Assembly: GCF_001467695.1 (NCBI RefSeq)
Contig: NZ_LNYE01000001.1
Span: 1-64,000 of the forward strand
From: Legionella gratiana
Lineage (GTDB): Bacteria; Pseudomonadota; Gammaproteobacteria; Legionellales; Legionellaceae
Direction of reading: 5' to 3'
DNA: 64,000 nt
The position numbers and the translations under genes were made by a program. Shown one piece after another: positions 35,621 through 44,116 of the stretch; position 1 is the stretch's first letter, and every line of letters begins with the position of its first letter. The notes beneath the pieces were generated by a model. It made no database searches and was not told where the DNA came from. It was given only the letters and a program-made list of their open reading frames with translations.

Positions 35621-36107
35621 TAAATTTCTCCTCAATGTGTTGCTTTAATTCATGTACTCTTTGTGCCAGCTGATAAGGAGTTGCTTCTCCAAACAAGACA
35701 GCGTAGGCCTCCAGGGTATGTCGATTGACTAAAAACAAGGCGGGAACCGTAGGCTTATACCCTCCTGATACATAGAATGTTTGAAAAAGCTCAGGTGTTA
35801 ATGGTGTGGTATCGAGTCCATCCAGGGACTCTCCATCCAGGCTAAAAGCACGAACCTTAATATGGAATGTTTCTGAAAAATCCTTTAAAACAGGGGAGAA
35901 TTTTTTACAATGTGGGCAGGTGCTTCGATAAATAAATGCAAAATAATAATTTTGGGATAAATCTTTAGCTTCAGCTGATTCCTTCTGTGCAAAAGCTTTA
36001 GGGGCTTGCTTTTTCAATAACAGTGCATTGAGTTCTTCAACTGCCACATTGGCGTGCAATGGATTAATTACAGAACAAAGCAGTAAAAAAATGATGCGGA
36101 CAATCAT
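35613..36107 (-). CDS. trbB: TrbB thioredoxin-like disulfide isomerase
   Basis: 164 residues with a signal peptide ending near HANVAV and a thioredoxin fold carrying CPHC at residues 64-67 (IYRSTCPHCKKFSPVL) and a later cis-Pro region (KPTVPALFLV). TrbB helps disulfide formation in F-type transfer proteins, and the cysteine-rich TraN and TraU encoded nearby are likely clients. It overlaps traF and traH by a few bases each. Confidence 0.92.
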   Translation of the reverse strand: MIVRIIFLLLCSVINPLHANVAVEELNALLLKKQAPKAFAQKESAEAKDLSQNYYFAFIYRSTCPHCKKFSPVLKDFSETFHIKVRAFSLDGESLDGLDTTPLTPELFQTFYVSGGYKPTVPALFLVNRHTLEAYAVLFGEATPYQLAQRVHELKQHIEEKFND

Positions 36108-36886
36108 GCTTCAAACCCCTCATAGCTGTATCGTTTGTAATGAGTCGCCACATCCAGCAGGCGTTCTTTTAACTCGGTTGTGGAGACGAAACCATAAGAT
36201 AAAGGCGACATTTTTTGTGTTTTTAAATCAACAAGAAACAGTGCGGGCATGTAGCGTGACTGTAAATTCATTGTTTTTTGTATTTCATGAAGAGGTATGT
36301 TTTTAGGATTAGGCAAACCTTCAATGGGTTGTCCATCTGTTGTGACCGAAATCATTGAAAAGTGGGTCTGATTGACGAATGGCACAAGATGAGTGATGAA
36401 TTTTTGCGAAATGGAACTGTTCCCTTTGTAAAAAAGGATTAATCCATAACGTTTAGCCCCTTCTCGGACTACCCTCTCCATTAAAAGATTCATTGAATCA
36501 TTGCGAATGGCCACAGCCGTATTGTCAGTTGGAAAATTTAAGGAATGATCCAGCTCAGGATGAGACAACAGCACCTGTTGCCAGTACTGGACAAATTTCT
36601 GATTGTTTTTGGCATACACCTGCTGGGCTTTCATGTACTCATAGGTTGCATCAAATGATGGGGCAATTAATGCCGTTGCGAGCTTATTCATGGTGGCTTT
36701 GCGGACTTCCATGAGCTCTTCATATGGAGTCAGCGCAGGCTTTGACACCTTTGGAATTTGAACAGGTTTCATCTGAGGTTCTTTGTTTTCTGTACTGTAC
36801 CAATGAAACCCATGAGCAGGTGGACTTACTAAATCAGCCATGGCCGGCATGGAAAGTAACATTAAAATAATAGTAAATAATCTCAT
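36104..36886 (-). CDS. traF: TraF pilus assembly protein (thioredoxin-like, no CxxC)
   Basis: 260 residues. Signal peptide LFTIILMLLSMPAMA, then the TraF motif GFHWYSTENKEP and PYEELMEVRKATMNKLATALI, a helical middle and a C-terminal thioredoxin-like fold (YGLILFYKGNSSISQKF...YMPALFLVDLKTQ). The active-site cysteines of true thioredoxins are absent, as in F TraF. It is periplasmic and needed for pilus assembly. Start ATG overlaps the end of traN by four bases. Confidence 0.93.
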   Translation of the reverse strand: MRLFTIILMLLSMPAMADLVSPPAHGFHWYSTENKEPQMKPVQIPKVSKPALTPYEELMEVRKATMNKLATALIAPSFDATYEYMKAQQVYAKNNQKFVQYWQQVLLSHPELDHSLNFPTDNTAVAIRNDSMNLLMERVVREGAKRYGLILFYKGNSSISQKFITHLVPFVNQTHFSMISVTTDGQPIEGLPNPKNIPLHEIQKTMNLQSRYMPALFLVDLKTQKMSPLSYGFVSTTELKERLLDVATHYKRYSYEGFEA

Positions 36887-38694
36887 TTTTGTTCTGCCTT
36901 TTTCTGGACTCGCCGTTTGATTTCATCCATTGCTTTTGAAGCGTCGGGGCTATTTAAAACGACATCGCCTACAATTCCTGCTTCTTTTGTTGGTTGTCCT
37001 TGGGGAAATGGATAGACAGGGTTTAAAAAATCGATGCGCCCCATGTCAAGGCTTTGTAATTCATTCACACTGAGCCCCGCGCAGCGTGTATGCTCCGCAT
37101 CTCCTAAAGCATTGGGATTTAATTGTCTTAAACGTCCTTCGGCCTGGATAATGCGCGCCATTTTGCTGTCAAAGACACAATAGGTGCGTTTGTGCTCCAG
37201 ACAGGTGCCAAAAATGGGATCTTTCTGACTGCAGAATTCGCCTACGTAATGAGCCAGATAATTGAGTTTGGCTTTGCCTAAAGCCTTATCTTCTTCACGA
37301 CACAAATCGATATGGAGTTTGTCAGCCCAGCCTTCATTCGAACAACAATCAATAATGTCCCAAACCCAGATTTTGCACTGAACGGGATGGCCTGAAAATA
37401 AGGTGGCCTGCGTTTTACCAAACTCAGCGCCAGCAGCTCCTGCAACGGCCATGGGTGCCATGGCCTCTCCAAAACCATCATTCTGAGTCGCAGCATGTTC
37501 CGTGCAGTCTCCATCGGCACAAAAGAGATCACGCACACAAGCCACAGGCTGTGGGCAGACTGTCTCATCGCAACGATATACCTGCTCATAGAGTGAACAG
37601 GCATTATTGTTCATTAATGTACAGCGCGAGCTTGCCTGTAAGCATCCTTTTTCACGTTGCGTTTTACATTCATCAGCTGCAGCGGATGCGCATTGATATC
37701 GTGCATTAAGCTCCCAGCAATCGCGGGTGACGGGCAGGCCATTAATGACACGGGTTGGATTGGAATCAGTACACTGCTCTTGTGTTTTTTGACATAGGTT
37801 GTTTGTCTCAAGAGCAGCGCATTCATTATCCCAGTGCTCTTCTTCCACATAGGATTTAGAATGAGCATTAATCGTCAATGCCACTTGAATTGGGTAACAG
37901 CGACTGAACTTATCTGAAATATACAGGGTGATTACTCCTCCATTCTGGCAGGTTGGAAGTCCCACAACACGCACCCAATGAGCAGAACCACCATTATTTA
38001 GAATGGAGTGTACTGTGGCTTTCATCTCCTCGCAGGGATGATTTAATTTAACAGGATTGGTTAAATGTCCTCCTGCGCTATTGGTCATCGCACCCGTTAT
38101 AAGATTAACCGCTATGAGTCCAGTCCATTTTTTATGAACCCATACCTCAAAGTCAGCTCTTTGACTCCATCGTTCTGTGTTCACGGTTACTTTGCGTTTT
38201 TTTAAACACTGTTGTTCTGGTAATTGCCTTGATGTATGACAGATTTCCTCATGCGACTTAATCTCACAAGCCTGTGGCTTTTCATCGCATTTAATCCGCT
38301 CATTAGATTGTCCATGGGTAATCGCATAACTTTCTTCTTCAATTAATTTGGCGTTTTTAATCGCTTCATTTTTAGTATTGATTTCAAACTGGCGCTGACC
38401 AAAATGCTCGGTCACAGTATGTCCACCGGCATCATTTTTTAAGGCATTCGCAGCCAAGGTACTTAAATCCGTTTTTTCAGTTTCAACCCCCTGATAATGA
38501 AGCGATTGCGAGGGATTTTCCGTATAGTCTTTGAAGGTATTCTGGGGCTTAAATTCATTCATGGCGCTCAGTGGCTGATTCCCCAAAGATTTTGCGTATT
38601 CTTTTAATTTCTGAAAGTCCTGCGCTGTTGTATTGGCAGCTGAGAACGTGCCAAATCCAAAAATACAGACGATGGCCAACATGCATCTAAACAT
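36883..38694 (-). CDS. traN: TraN mating-pair stabilisation protein
   Basis: 603 residues with a signal peptide (CMLAIVCIFGFGTFSAA) and about 30 cysteines concentrated in the middle and C-terminal part (for example NNLCQKTQEQC, RYQCASAAADECKTQ, WDIIDCCSNEGW). TraN is an outer-membrane adhesin that stabilises mating pairs by binding recipient outer-membrane proteins; its Cys-rich plug depends on disulfide formation. Length is like F TraN (602). The C-terminal KPTYP..PFPQGQ-like region (NPVYPFPQGQ) and Lys-rich tail are visible. Confidence 0.93.
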   Translation of the reverse strand: MFRCMLAIVCIFGFGTFSAANTTAQDFQKLKEYAKSLGNQPLSAMNEFKPQNTFKDYTENPSQSLHYQGVETEKTDLSTLAANALKNDAGGHTVTEHFGQRQFEINTKNEAIKNAKLIEEESYAITHGQSNERIKCDEKPQACEIKSHEEICHTSRQLPEQQCLKKRKVTVNTERWSQRADFEVWVHKKWTGLIAVNLITGAMTNSAGGHLTNPVKLNHPCEEMKATVHSILNNGGSAHWVRVVGLPTCQNGGVITLYISDKFSRCYPIQVALTINAHSKSYVEEEHWDNECAALETNNLCQKTQEQCTDSNPTRVINGLPVTRDCWELNARYQCASAAADECKTQREKGCLQASSRCTLMNNNACSLYEQVYRCDETVCPQPVACVRDLFCADGDCTEHAATQNDGFGEAMAPMAVAGAAGAEFGKTQATLFSGHPVQCKIWVWDIIDCCSNEGWADKLHIDLCREEDKALGKAKLNYLAHYVGEFCSQKDPIFGTCLEHKRTYCVFDSKMARIIQAEGRLRQLNPNALGDAEHTRCAGLSVNELQSLDMGRIDFLNPVYPFPQGQPTKEAGIVGDVVLNSPDASKAMDEIKRRVQKKAEQK

Positions 38695-39352
38695 GGCCTT
38701 TCTCCAATATGGTGGCCGCTAATGTGGCTCCTGCATCTCCTTTCTGGGCGATGAGCTCCAGTCCTTTTTTTATGCTTGCATTGCCATAGACTACATCAAA
38801 GGGTTGATTGGCACAGAACTGCCCTGAACCGCAAGACTTGGAGGGCTCTGTGACTACAAGCGCTGGAACCGTTGTAATGTGGAATTGACTAAACCAGACC
38901 GGATCAATAGAAATTCCCTTAAAGTTTAAATGCTGCTTTTGAGCTTCGCTATTAAGGCGTTTAAATGTTTCTATGGTTTGTTTAAAATCACCATCCACTA
39001 AGCCATTAATGACCACGGGAATATGAAACCGTGCTGCTTCATCGCTCAATGCAAATAGAAGTGAGTCGGGCATGGAAAAGGATACAAATAAAATGGCACC
39101 TTCTACTCTCTGCGGTTTTTGATTGCTTTGTAAACCGTCCGCGCTGCGTTGCATGAGTGTATCAATCAATGATTGGTGCTCTGATTGATTCCGTGAGGAC
39201 GTACGATTTAGCATTTCGATTGTCTTACTCGAAATGGTTGATACTTGGTGAGCCCCCTCCTCTTGATACTGCCTTAATTCATCATTAGTGTTTGCAAAAC
39301 ATCCGCCAATCCCGGTCAGAAACAGGATAATGATTTTAATGTAGTGCGCCAT
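38687..39352 (-). CDS. trbC: TrbC pilus assembly protein
   Basis: 221 residues from ATG 39352, which has an excellent AAGGAGGCCTTTA site; a longer frame from 39394 would disrupt the signal peptide (HYIKIIILFLTGIGGCFA). The family core ILFVSFSMPDSLLFALSDEAARFHIPVVINGLVDG and the end TVPALVVTEP...VVYGNASIKKGLELIAQKG are clear. TrbC-family proteins are periplasmic and assist F-pilus assembly. It overlaps traN by eight bases. Confidence 0.93.
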   Translation of the reverse strand: MAHYIKIIILFLTGIGGCFANTNDELRQYQEEGAHQVSTISSKTIEMLNRTSSRNQSEHQSLIDTLMQRSADGLQSNQKPQRVEGAILFVSFSMPDSLLFALSDEAARFHIPVVINGLVDGDFKQTIETFKRLNSEAQKQHLNFKGISIDPVWFSQFHITTVPALVVTEPSKSCGSGQFCANQPFDVVYGNASIKKGLELIAQKGDAGATLAATILEKGHV

Positions 39353-39363
39353 TAAAGGCCTCC

Positions 39364-40344
39364 TTATAAAAAACAACAATTTCTCTTGCGCCAAATCATG
39401 AAGCCAAAATTATCCCCATCTCCAGGGTAGGTATGTCCGGCCTCCCAGGTAATGACTGAACGGCCAAAGGGCTGGCAGCGTTTCGCATCAGGTAATGTAT
39501 TGACTAACTGGTAGCGATACCGGCTTTTAGGCAAAATGGAAGAGTGATAGGTGCGACAAAGTGCAGGCCAATCTTTACCGACCGAATCTTTAATTGCTCC
39601 AAGGCGATGAAGCTTAAAGTCGGTGCGTTCTGCCAGGAGCGTTGCGGCACTGATGGGACTTGCCTGATTTGCCACAAAACCATTGAGCGGATAGGTAGAT
39701 CCTTGAGCGCCCTGGCACCAGAATAGAGAATCCATGGCCGTTCCTGCCAATGCTTTGGTTGCATCTGCTGCACAAGACGCCCGTACTGGCGATGTGGTAA
39801 ATAAGGTGGCCTCTGGATTAAGAACAAAAGCAAACTCAGAGTCATTCCATGTTGGATCAAGTTCACTCAAATACATCACATCAAAATCTTCTGTCTCCAT
39901 ACAGCCGATGGATGTAAGTACCTGCAGCCAATACATCAGAGGGTATTTGTACCAATGCACGTAATAAAATGCGCCTCGCCCATCCGTATCGGGCATTTGT
40001 GAACCACCAAGACCCTGGTCTTTAATATGTAGTTGCACCCCAAGATTCACCATGCAATATGGCTTTCGTGTCACATCGACTAACGCAAAGGGTTCCCAAT
40101 AACCTATAGTAACTCCTAAAAGTTGTAATTTGTTTGGGCAGGAACAGATAGGGTTCCCAGGATTTTTAGTATCAGGATACTGGCTTTTTACTACTTCGGA
40201 GGAACCAATGGTTAAAGGGAACAAACAATCCCAGCAAATGTCGGTAATAGGATTGACAAAATGCCCTTTACACTGCGATGCGTGCAATGAACAGATGAAG
40301 AATAAGCCTGCAGCAATTGAACAGAAAAGTCGTTTATTCATCAT
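39364..40344 (-). CDS. traU: TraU DNA-transfer protein
   Basis: 326 residues. Signal peptide FCSIAAGLFFICSLHA, then the TraU block CKGHFVNPITDICWDCLFPL...CSCPNKLQLLGVTIGYWEPFALVDVTRKPYCMVNLG. Further conserved cysteines follow and the end carries WRKRNCC. TraU is periplasmic; in F its loss cuts transfer far more than pilus formation, so it is thought to act in the conduit. Normal length (F: 330). Ten bases overlap traW. Either of two adjacent ATGs may be used. Confidence 0.94.
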   Translation of the reverse strand: MMNKRLFCSIAAGLFFICSLHASQCKGHFVNPITDICWDCLFPLTIGSSEVVKSQYPDTKNPGNPICSCPNKLQLLGVTIGYWEPFALVDVTRKPYCMVNLGVQLHIKDQGLGGSQMPDTDGRGAFYYVHWYKYPLMYWLQVLTSIGCMETEDFDVMYLSELDPTWNDSEFAFVLNPEATLFTTSPVRASCAADATKALAGTAMDSLFWCQGAQGSTYPLNGFVANQASPISAATLLAERTDFKLHRLGAIKDSVGKDWPALCRTYHSSILPKSRYRYQLVNTLPDAKRCQPFGRSVITWEAGHTYPGDGDNFGFMIWRKRNCCFL

Positions 40345-40969
40345 TCACTCCAATTTCTTTAATTTGCCAATCAAGACCTACCTGACTGACTATGCTTGGA
40401 ACGTGTTGAAGCTGCAGCCGAGATGAAATGATGCCGTTCACATCAAAATAAATTCGACCAAAAAGCTCTGCAGCAACTCGAACATCACCACCGGTTAAAA
40501 TGAACTTAACGTGCTTAAAATCGGTGTAATGGTTCTTAACCCAGGCAACCTGTCTTGCATCATCCGCATTAAAGAAAATCAGGGTTTTGAGGAAGTGAAC
40601 GCGCTCAAATGGGTTTATCCGCGTTCCTGCTTTTGCAATTAAATACCCATCAGGAGTCCAGATATCATGAGATACAGTCACTGCCGGTGAGATGCGAAAC
40701 GTCTTAGGCGTGCGAGTCGTGCTCAATGCCAAAGGGTGTGGTCTCATCGCCTGACGCGCTGCTTTCTGCTCTAAATCACGCTGAACATGCTCTAAATCAC
40801 CACTTTGCTGTAATGCATTGAGTTTGTTCATAATGACTTTTCTTATATCCTCTTCTCTAACAGGGAATGTCTGGCCATACTGACCAATATTTTTTGCATG
40901 ACTTACAGGCTCTAATAAGAAGGCCAGACCAAGAATCAGGGCTAAAAACCGTTTGTTAGTGCGCTTCAT
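40334..40969 (-). CDS. traW: TraW pilus assembly protein
   Basis: 211 residues. Signal peptide KRFLALILGLAFLLEPVSHA, then KNIGQYGQTFPVREEDI, the TraW start signature, and GYLIAKAGTRINPFERV, then VKFILTGGDV, FGRIYFDVNGIIS and VPSIVSQVGLDWQIKEI. TraW is a periplasmic partner of TrbC in F-pilus assembly. Site AAGGATAAAGC precedes ATG. Overlaps both neighbours slightly. Confidence 0.94.
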   Translation of the reverse strand: MKRTNKRFLALILGLAFLLEPVSHAKNIGQYGQTFPVREEDIRKVIMNKLNALQQSGDLEHVQRDLEQKAARQAMRPHPLALSTTRTPKTFRISPAVTVSHDIWTPDGYLIAKAGTRINPFERVHFLKTLIFFNADDARQVAWVKNHYTDFKHVKFILTGGDVRVAAELFGRIYFDVNGIISSRLQLQHVPSIVSQVGLDWQIKEIGVNDE

Positions 40970-41321
40970 GCTTTATCCTTGCTATGGTCAAAGCAATGAG
41001 CTCGTCTGTTACATCCACTTGGGAGGGTTTGTAACCAGTCAATACAGGTGCACTGACTAAGGTTACCCGGTGAGACCTTCCATAGTCCTTGATGACTTCT
41101 GGAAGGGCTCGTGAAAAGCGATCCATAATGTTTAATTGTTCTTCATGAGTCAGTTTAGAACGGGCAAGCAGCACCGAAGGTGCCTCTATGGCACGATTCA
41201 TATCAACCACCAAAAGAGGTAACGGCTTAGGCCACATCATAAACATACCCGCCAGGACTCCAATGAACCCACAAACTCCTGCAATGACCCAATATGTGGT
41301 GTTTAAGCGATTAAATGGCAT
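40956..41321 (-). CDS. trbI: TrbI-like inner-membrane transfer protein
   Basis: 121 residues from ATG 41321, which has GGGAGGGG five bases ahead; earlier in-frame starts lie inside traC and are not favoured. One membrane helix (YWVIAGVCGFIGVLAGMFMM) is followed by a periplasmic domain with PLLVVDMNRAIEAPSVLLA and a VTLVSAPVLTGYKPSQVDVTDEL end, the TrbI_Ftype pattern. In F, TrbI influences pilus retraction. It starts 11 bases before the traC stop. Confidence 0.88.
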   Translation of the reverse strand: MPFNRLNTTYWVIAGVCGFIGVLAGMFMMWPKPLPLLVVDMNRAIEAPSVLLARSKLTHEEQLNIMDRFSRALPEVIKDYGRSHRVTLVSAPVLTGYKPSQVDVTDELIALTIARIKHEAH

Positions 41322-43860
41322 AACCCCTCCCATAATGCAGTTCTGCGACATGCGATACCGCATCAAGAAATGCAATCCCTTGTGCCACATAATTAATGAC
41401 CGCCTGATAATCATCTCCATCAGAAGATAAAAGCACGCGAGTAAATGGATCAACGAACAAGCGATGAAAGGAGGAAATACCGTTGGCGCGCAACAAAACT
41501 TGCGAAAAACCAGCTTCTTTCGCTATTGGGAATGATTTCAGAATAGTCATCTCGTAGTCCGAAAAAGTCTCATGCTTTTTTTGATGCTCTAAAAGCGGTG
41601 ATTCTTCTTGTAAAAAAACAAGCTTTAAAGCGGAGTTCTCCCATGCGGCACGAGCTTCTGAAAATTCAAAATAATCCTCAATCCCCTGAGTAATCGTGAC
41701 AAATGATGCTTTATGCCGCCGACCAGTACGAAAGCCTTTGGTAATAAAGTTCACTGCAATTAAATCCCCTGTAAAAAAAGACCAGGCTTCATCAATGATG
41801 CACATCTTTTGTTTGTTCCTGTCCGAGTTGAACATACGTCTTTGAAACTGAGAAATAACGGACAGGAGAACCGGTGCGCGAATGCTTTGATTGTCTTCAA
41901 TTTCCTTCAAATCAACTACAATTATGCGGGCATCAGGCGATAACTGGGATGGTTCATTAAACGCCTTTCCATGCTCTGAGGCAGAACAGTAACGCTGAAG
42001 GTTTTTAGACAAAATGCGCGCTGTAGGATAGGTTTCGCGGTCGTGCTCGTACAATGACAATAAGACTCCTGCAACCTCATCAATGCGCGTTTGATTCTGA
42101 GTTGTTCCAAAAGCGGTTAAAATGGCTTCTCTTAAAGTGCCTCTGTCGTCATCTGTAGCACCGCTGGTCGGGCAAGTTAATAATTCAAACAAGGCAATAA
42201 TGTCATCAATCTCTCGTAAAATGTCCGTAACATGGGTAAAGGGATTCATCGCCAAATTGCTGTATTCAAGATAAGTCCCACCAAGCGCCTCACACAGTTT
42301 TCTGTAGCTTCCACCTACATCAATAATAAAAATATCCCCGCCATTAAATAAAATATTGAGCATCAGCATCTGAATGAAAAAACTTTTACCACCGCCCGAT
42401 GTTCCGGTTACAGCCATATTGTAATTGCTGCCAAATGCACCCGAGAAAGGATCGATGCAGGCAAACTGATCGCGCATGGTGGGCAACAAAATACCCTTGC
42501 CCACCCCGCGCCAGTCAGAAAGAATTGGCATGTATTGGGTTGCATTCCATGAAGAAATTGGCCACATCATGGTTGGAAGAGAAAAATCCTTAGCCAGATT
42601 TCCTGTGAAAAAAAACGGCATCGAGACTAAAAAATACGGACATTGCATACGTTTACACAATGCCAATTTAATGTCATTGAACGCAAATACCGTGCGAGCA
42701 GCCTCCACATCACGCTCTTTTTCATGAGGTCTTGAAAAAAGAACCACGTTATAAAGCATCTTTACAGAACGAGTCTTCTGTGAGGATAAATCATCTCGAA
42801 AAGTACGCCATACTCTTGCCTGCTCCTCAGTTCCCGCTACATTCAAGGCATAATCACTTTTAGATTTTTTATCCAAATCACGGGTCTTGCGGTTCGCTCT
42901 ACCCTGAGCACGTCCCTGCTCTTCAACCAGATAGATGACCGAGATGATGTGATTACAGGATATTCTTTTATCAGGATGAAAAATGTTGCTGGTATTATTG
43001 ATGTTCTCCCATAAACAATACTGACGAGGGAGGCGATCAATGGTCAGAACAGATACAGCTGTTTCATAAGCATGTCCAGTTTCATTAGCCCCTTGAATTA
43101 CTACTTCATTGTTTTTAATTTCAATATCAAAGTCATGAGACAGTGCCTGCTCTTTAAGTAATTTGGTTTTGTCGTATATAACAGGGCGTGGGGTAATTGC
43201 ATCAGGGCAATTATCCAGATAAAACTGAAGCAAATGCAAAAAATCAGTCGCATCTGCTTGCTTAAATCCAATTTTTGCAGCACTTAAGGATGCTTCAAAT
43301 GAAACGCGAAACTGGCCAAAACAGGCTTTTAAATCGTTCTCAGATTCTTTTTTGATTTTATCAATGACGATATAGCAATCCGTATGCGTTAATCGAGGTG
43401 CAAGCATCGTGTTGGTTTTAAAACCGTGTATGGCGGCTTTTTGATAAAATGCCTTAAGGTTCTCTCCTAACAGGCTTAAATTTTCAAATTCGCTTTTTGT
43501 GAACTGCGAAGTAAATGCCTCAATATCTTTCCCTACCTGATTGTGTTTGACGCAAATCAACTGCAAGGTGAACTCATGAGACACTTTAGATTGAAGCAGC
43601 GCATCCAGCTGCTCTGCTATGTGTTCATTCGCACCCGTTAAAGGGACAATGCGATAAATTAAACCCGCATTGTGTTCATTAAAAAACAGCTTCGATTCCT
43701 CATCAAAATATTGATAAGGTAATAGCTCCTCAGTAAAAGAAGGATATTGATGCGCCTTGAGGTCAAAAGCGGCTCCGTTATCGGCTAGCCCTTTGTCATT
43801 CCAGGTCTCCTTTAGCAACTGATAAGTATCTTGAACCCATTCTATAGCGTTTGTAAGCAT
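41311..43860 (-). CDS. traC: TraC T4SS ATPase (VirB4 family)
   Basis: 849 residues from ATG 43860 (AGGAGAGAAGCA site); a frame from 43944 would run into traV. Blocks of F-type TraC are clear: LTNAIEWVQDTYQLLK, YDEESK-like YQYFDEESKLFF, Walker A GTSGGGKSF near residue 485, Walker B KMCIIDEAWSFF and FVTITQGIEDYF. TraC powers pilus assembly at the inner membrane face. Normal size (F: 875). It overlaps trbI. Confidence 0.95.
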   Translation of the reverse strand: MLTNAIEWVQDTYQLLKETWNDKGLADNGAAFDLKAHQYPSFTEELLPYQYFDEESKLFFNEHNAGLIYRIVPLTGANEHIAEQLDALLQSKVSHEFTLQLICVKHNQVGKDIEAFTSQFTKSEFENLSLLGENLKAFYQKAAIHGFKTNTMLAPRLTHTDCYIVIDKIKKESENDLKACFGQFRVSFEASLSAAKIGFKQADATDFLHLLQFYLDNCPDAITPRPVIYDKTKLLKEQALSHDFDIEIKNNEVVIQGANETGHAYETAVSVLTIDRLPRQYCLWENINNTSNIFHPDKRISCNHIISVIYLVEEQGRAQGRANRKTRDLDKKSKSDYALNVAGTEEQARVWRTFRDDLSSQKTRSVKMLYNVVLFSRPHEKERDVEAARTVFAFNDIKLALCKRMQCPYFLVSMPFFFTGNLAKDFSLPTMMWPISSWNATQYMPILSDWRGVGKGILLPTMRDQFACIDPFSGAFGSNYNMAVTGTSGGGKSFFIQMLMLNILFNGGDIFIIDVGGSYRKLCEALGGTYLEYSNLAMNPFTHVTDILREIDDIIALFELLTCPTSGATDDDRGTLREAILTAFGTTQNQTRIDEVAGVLLSLYEHDRETYPTARILSKNLQRYCSASEHGKAFNEPSQLSPDARIIVVDLKEIEDNQSIRAPVLLSVISQFQRRMFNSDRNKQKMCIIDEAWSFFTGDLIAVNFITKGFRTGRRHKASFVTITQGIEDYFEFSEARAAWENSALKLVFLQEESPLLEHQKKHETFSDYEMTILKSFPIAKEAGFSQVLLRANGISSFHRLFVDPFTRVLLSSDGDDYQAVINYVAQGIAFLDAVSHVAELHYGRGYAI

Positions 43861-43888
43861 TGCTTCTCTCCTGTATTCGTGCCAGCGC

Positions 43889-44116
43889 CTATTTATAATC
43901 TGAATACAGATCTTGAATTCTTGCCTGCTGCACGAATTGACCATCGGGTGTATAGCGTTTTTCCTGCACCATACGATTCACCATTTCCATACTTTGACAA
44001 CCACCCCTGTCAGAAAAAGGACATCTTGCATCCTGATTGTCGAGGATGGATTTCGAGCAGGCACATAACTGCGACACTAAGAAAAGGGTACTCAATAAAA
44101 ATAGAGGTTTAGTCAT
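43889..44116 (-). CDS. traV: TraV-like outer-membrane lipoprotein (short)
   Basis: 75 residues from ATG 44116 (GAGGAGCCACTT site). A lipoprotein signal (FLLSTLFLVSQLCAC) puts the lipid on Cys20. The mature part RCPFSDRGGCQSMEMVNRMVQE keeps the two-cysteine TraV motif. TraV anchors the TraB-TraK core in the outer membrane. F TraV is about 171 residues, so this copy lacks most of the C-terminal part, though its end is natural and traC follows. It overlaps traB by eight bases. Confidence 0.82.
   Translation of the reverse strand: MTKPLFLLSTLFLVSQLCACSKSILDNQDARCPFSDRGGCQSMEMVNRMVQEKRYTPDGQFVQQARIQDLYSDYK

Noticed and set aside
36028-38000. Many 60-100 codon frames opposite traF and traN
   Set aside because: They mirror the coding strand of well-supported transfer genes and have no ribosome-binding sites or family motifs.
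40956-41453. 165-residue version of TrbI starting at 41453
   Set aside because: The first 44 codons lie inside traC and lack a ribosome-binding site; the ATG at 41321 has a strong one.
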